Assembly (NCBI GenBank): GCA_003167275.1
Contig: PMTT01000949.1
Location: 1-45,812 of the forward strand
Source: Bryobacterales bacterium
GTDB taxonomy: Bacteria; Acidobacteriota; Terriglobia; Bryobacterales; Bryobacteraceae
DNA length: 45,812 bases
Direction of reading: 5' to 3'
The notes below the pieces were generated by a model. It was not told where the DNA came from. It did not search any database and saw only the letters and a program-made list of their open reading frames with translations. Both the position numbers and the translations under genes were made by a program. Position 1 is the first letter of the stretch; each line of letters begins with the position of its first letter. This document shows positions 42,889 to 45,812 of the stretch, piece after piece.

Positions 42889-45255
42889 ATGAGACGGCTC
42901 TGTTTATTGGCTCTTGCGTGCGCCGGCGCGATCCTCGCCCAGCCGGGAAACCAGCCGGGAATGAAGTGGTGGTACGGAGAACCGGCGGCGAAGTATTGGG
43001 AAGCGCTACCGCTTTCGAACGGCTGGCTGGCCGCGATGGTATACGGCCGCACGCGCGACGAACTGATTCCGCTCAACGACGCTTCGCTGTGGAGCGGGGG
43101 GCCGTACGATCCGAACAACCCGGGCGGACGGGACGTGCTGCCCGAGATCCGGCGGCTTCTGCTCGCCGGCGAATACGTGAACGCCCAGGCGCTCTGCCAA
43201 AAGCTGCTGAGCACGCCGCGTTCCGTGCAGCACTATCAGCCGCTGGGCGAATTGCGGCTTCGGTTTGAAGGTGCTGATGACGCGACGGCGTACCGGCGCG
43301 AACTCGATATGGACAGCGCCATCGCGCGCGTCACATATACGGCCGGAGGAGTGCGCTACACACGTGAAGTGTTCGCGAGCTACCCGGACCAGGTTCTCGT
43401 CATACGGGTGACGGCGGATAAGCCGGGCACGGTTTCGTTCGCGGCGCGATTGGCAAGCATTCAGCCGAGCGGGCGCAGCGCGATGGCGGGCCGCGACGGA
43501 ATCGAAATGATGGGCACGGCCGAGACGGTGACGTCAGGGGCCTCGGCCAATCCGACGATTTCCGCAAAGATGCGCTGGGACGCGAGGCTGCGGATAGTGA
43601 TGGAAGGCGGCATGCTTGCGCCATGCCGGATCGCCGGCGATCAAGACCGCACCTCCGCATGCGTGGCGGTTTCAGGAGCGAATGCCGCCACCGTGATCGT
43701 GTCCGCGGCGACAAGTTGCAAGAGCTGGCAGGATACGAGCGGCGATGCGCGGGCGCTCGCGGCCGCGCGGATGGCGGGCGCCGCCGGGAAGCCGTATCGG
43801 GATCTCCTGTCGCAGCACTTGCGCGATTGGCGGCCGCAGTTCCGCGCCGTGAGCTTGGATCTGGGCGGTTATGACGCGGCCCAGGTGGATACCACCGCCC
43901 GGATGGAACGGCTCCGCAAGGGTGGAAAGGATTCTCTGTACACGGCGCAATATTTTCAGTACGGGCGGTATTTACTGCTGGCGGTTTCCCGCGCGGGCGC
44001 GCTGGCCTTCAACAATCACAATGTCTGGCTCGACAACATGCAGGGACGCTGGCAGGGGCGCTGGACGCTGAACATCAATTTGCAGGAGTGCTACTGGCCC
44101 GCTGAGAACACGCACATGGCGCAGACAAACCAGGCGCTGCTGGAATTCGTGGAGAATCTGGCGCAAGCCGGCGCGCGAACGGCGAAGGAGCTATACGGCT
44201 GCCGCGGTTGGGTCGCGCATCATGGAACAGACGTGTGGCTGAACACCGCGCCTACCGATTTTACCGGTCCCGGCATATGGCCCACTGGCGGCGCCTGGCT
44301 GGTGGATCAGCTCTGGGAGCACTACGCGTTTCAGCCGGATACCGCGTATTTGAAGCGGCTGTATCCGCTGCTCAAAGGGGCGTCCGAGTTCTTTCTGGAT
44401 TACCTGATCGAAGAACCGGCGCATCGCTGGCTGGTAACCGCTCCATCAGTCTCGCCGGAGAATTCGTTTTTCACGCCCTCACACGTTTCGACGCAGGTGG
44501 GCCTTGGCCCAACGTTGGATAACCAGTTGCTGCGCGACCTGTTCGACCGGACGGCCGAGGCCGCCGCGCTGCTGGGAGTGGACCCGGAGCTTCGAGCGCA
44601 AGTGCAGGAAGCGCGCAAGCGGCTGCCGCCCGACCGCGTCGGGAAGCACGGGCAATTCCAGGAATGGCTGGAAGATTTCGACGAGCCCGAGGTGACGCAT
44701 CGTCATCTCTCGCCTCTTTATGCATTCTTCCCCTCGAACCAGGTAACGGAGAACACGAATCCGGAACTGGTAAACGCGGTGAGGGTGACGCTCGAGCGGC
44801 GAACGGATCGGGACCTGGGGTGGTCCGGCGCCTGGAAGATCAACCTGTACGCGCGGCTGCGGGAGGGCGACCATGCCGAGAGCCTCCTGCGGAGGATGCT
44901 GACCGATATCAGCCTTCATCCGGCGGCGGAAGACAGCGATCGAGTGCCCTCATTCGACGGCAACCAGGCGATTCAGGGCGTAACGGCGGGAATCGCCGAA
45001 ATGCTGTTGCAGAGCCACAAAGGAGAACTGGATGTGTTGCCGGCTTTGCCTAAGGCGTGGCCGCGCGGCCGCGTCTCCGGTCTGCGGGCGCGCGGCGGAT
45101 TCACGGTTGACCTGACATGGGACGGCGGAGCACTGACCAGCGTGCGGGTGCGGTCCACGGCCGGTAAACAGTGCACGCTTCGGTATCGGGAAGACCGGGT
45201 GAGCTTTCCGACGCGAACTGGCGGCGTGTATGTGCGAAATGCGAAGTTGCAGTAG
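42889..45255 (+). CDS. Exported GH95 alpha-L-fucosidase/alpha-L-galactosidase
   Basis: A 788-residue canonical GH95 enzyme. The ATG at 42889 is chosen for its signal peptide (MRRLCLLALACAGAILAQ); the frame is open upstream to 42700 without one, and the ribosome site is weak. The N-terminal sandwich contains WEALPLSNGWLAAMVYG and LIPLNDASLWSGGPYDPNNP, typical of the family. The catalytic set is complete: N395 and N397 in LNINLQECYWPAEN, acid E524 in APSVSPENSF, and D690 in SFDGNQAIQG. It is closer to characterised GH95 enzymes than the tandem pair at 32589-37997. GH95 enzymes invert at terminal alpha-1,2-L-fucose or L-galactose, as in xyloglucan. It follows GH127 by about 150 bases in the same orientation. 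Confidence 0.92.
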   Translation: MRRLCLLALACAGAILAQPGNQPGMKWWYGEPAAKYWEALPLSNGWLAAMVYGRTRDELIPLNDASLWSGGPYDPNNPGGRDVLPEIRRLLLAGEYVNAQALCQKLLSTPRSVQHYQPLGELRLRFEGADDATAYRRELDMDSAIARVTYTAGGVRYTREVFASYPDQVLVIRVTADKPGTVSFAARLASIQPSGRSAMAGRDGIEMMGTAETVTSGASANPTISAKMRWDARLRIVMEGGMLAPCRIAGDQDRTSACVAVSGANAATVIVSAATSCKSWQDTSGDARALAAARMAGAAGKPYRDLLSQHLRDWRPQFRAVSLDLGGYDAAQVDTTARMERLRKGGKDSLYTAQYFQYGRYLLLAVSRAGALAFNNHNVWLDNMQGRWQGRWTLNINLQECYWPAENTHMAQTNQALLEFVENLAQAGARTAKELYGCRGWVAHHGTDVWLNTAPTDFTGPGIWPTGGAWLVDQLWEHYAFQPDTAYLKRLYPLLKGASEFFLDYLIEEPAHRWLVTAPSVSPENSFFTPSHVSTQVGLGPTLDNQLLRDLFDRTAEAAALLGVDPELRAQVQEARKRLPPDRVGKHGQFQEWLEDFDEPEVTHRHLSPLYAFFPSNQVTENTNPELVNAVRVTLERRTDRDLGWSGAWKINLYARLREGDHAESLLRRMLTDISLHPAAEDSDRVPSFDGNQAIQGVTAGIAEMLLQSHKGELDVLPALPKAWPRGRVSGLRARGGFTVDLTWDGGALTSVRVRSTAGKQCTLRYREDRVSFPTRTGGVYVRNAKLQ

Positions 45256-45623
45256 GGATCTGAATTCAGTTGGCTGGCAGACCCGCTCGACAGAATGGTG
45301 GGCTTCCCGCGGGGGTCCGCCATGGGGCTTGAGCGCATACATTGCAATCGGCCCGCTCCAAAATCTGATGGTGTGGAAACTGAGCGACTTGTCTTGGCCG
45401 CTAGGTTTCCCGGCAGGCAAACCGACTCCATCGTCTTCGACAGCCAGTTCACAGCATCCCGGTGCGGGCTTGCAGAAACCAGAATTCTCCCGGTCCTCCC
45501 GTCGGGAGACTTGACCTGTCGTCCAGCGATCTGGCCAAATTGCCAACGAAAATGCTCGTCACGGATGCCTGGCGTTACCATATCGACAGGAGTCAGCCGC
45601 GGCGACGGAAGTTAAAGGACGCA
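45256..45623. other. Intergenic, no gene seen
   Basis: About 370 bases between the GH95 stop and the next Tat-leader gene. Minus-strand open frames here only read through from antisense of the GH95 gene. No family sequence, repeat or clear terminator was seen; the promoter of the following gene is presumably within it. Confidence 0.4.
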
Positions 45624-45812
45624 TATGTCGAAGACCAGAAGAACCTTCCTGCAATCAGGCGCGGCTTTGGCGGCTGGTTTGACCGCCGCCGCGTCGGCGG
45701 TACACGCCCAGGCTACGGGGCAAGGGCGGACACGGGAGTCCGCGCCACTCCAGCCCGCTTCCGAGATCCAGGTTCCCAAGATGAAGTTCTTCCACGCCGA
45801 GATCAGCCGCAT
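45624..45812 (+). CDS. Tat-exported protein, 5' part only (runs off the window)
   Basis: The ATG at 45624 follows AAAGGACGCAT, a good ribosome site. The first 33 residues are a Tat leader (SKTRRTFLQSGAALAAGLTA, cleavage near VHAQA). The visible mature part ends EIQVPKMKFFHAEISR, with 63 codons in the window. The VPKMKF-x-x-AEISR pattern recalls exported TIM-barrel proteins annotated near aldo/keto reductases in Acidobacteriota, but too little is visible to name it. It shares orientation with the GH29-GH127-GH95 run and may belong to it. Confidence 0.75.

Overview
The window looks like a chromosomal segment of an Acidobacteriota bacterium of the Bryobacterales/'Solibacter' type. Evidence: GC-rich sequence throughout, a very large Oar-type TonB-dependent receptor with an N-terminal carboxypeptidase-regulatory-like domain, a fragment of the C-terminal domain named for Solibacter (TIGR03437), a YVTN beta-propeller fragment, and many secreted or Tat-exported carbohydrate-active enzymes with no SusD partner. 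This assignment is inference from protein families; no rRNA or tRNA gene was seen.

Layout. (1) 27-5269: a broken GH43 gene diverges from an intact TonB-dependent receptor, whose stop codon overlaps the start of an exported B3-type metallo-beta-lactamase-fold protein that lacks two of its metal-binding histidines. (2) 5287-6300: a decayed island with an esterase fragment, a ~254-bp element bounded by perfect 30-bp inverted repeats, and a truncated, frameshifted tyrosine recombinase. (3) 6743-15190: a compact co-directional group containing a membrane-anchored PQQ-type beta-propeller; a rifampin-phosphotransferase-like dikinase fused to an EMC3/TMCO1 (Oxa1-superfamily)-like membrane domain, currently split by a one-base frameshift; a Gly/Pro-rich exported protein; and an exported HEAT-repeat protein. 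This is the most novel-looking unit. (4) 15297-16958: a small exported protein and two gene fragments meeting head to head. (5) 17283-27861: GH43, an exported two-domain VOC protein, two tandem GH67-like/TIM-barrel glycosidase-like genes, a CE1-type esterase and a GH5-like enzyme.

(6) 28160-37997, minus strand, is an operon-like run transcribed as GH95 - GH95 - GH3 (with PA14) - GH29. Upstream of it, 37994-38973 holds a GH43 remnant, a GH95 scrap and an orphan Tat leader. (7) 39004-45812, plus strand: GH29 - GH127 (beta-L-arabinofuranosidase type) - GH95, then the start of another Tat-exported protein.

Together regions 1 and 5-7 read as an accessory locus for breaking down an L-fucose- and L-arabinose-containing plant or algal glycan. 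GH95 and GH29 would remove alpha-L-fucose or alpha-L-galactose, GH127 and GH43 arabinose or xylose, GH3 beta-linked glucose or xylose, the esterase acyl groups, and GH5 would cut the backbone; the receptor would import products. No dedicated regulator, sugar transporter or fucose catabolic gene is present. Many remnants of the same families show repeated duplication and loss. Several frameshifts are single-base changes in GC-rich runs, so some could be sequencing errors.
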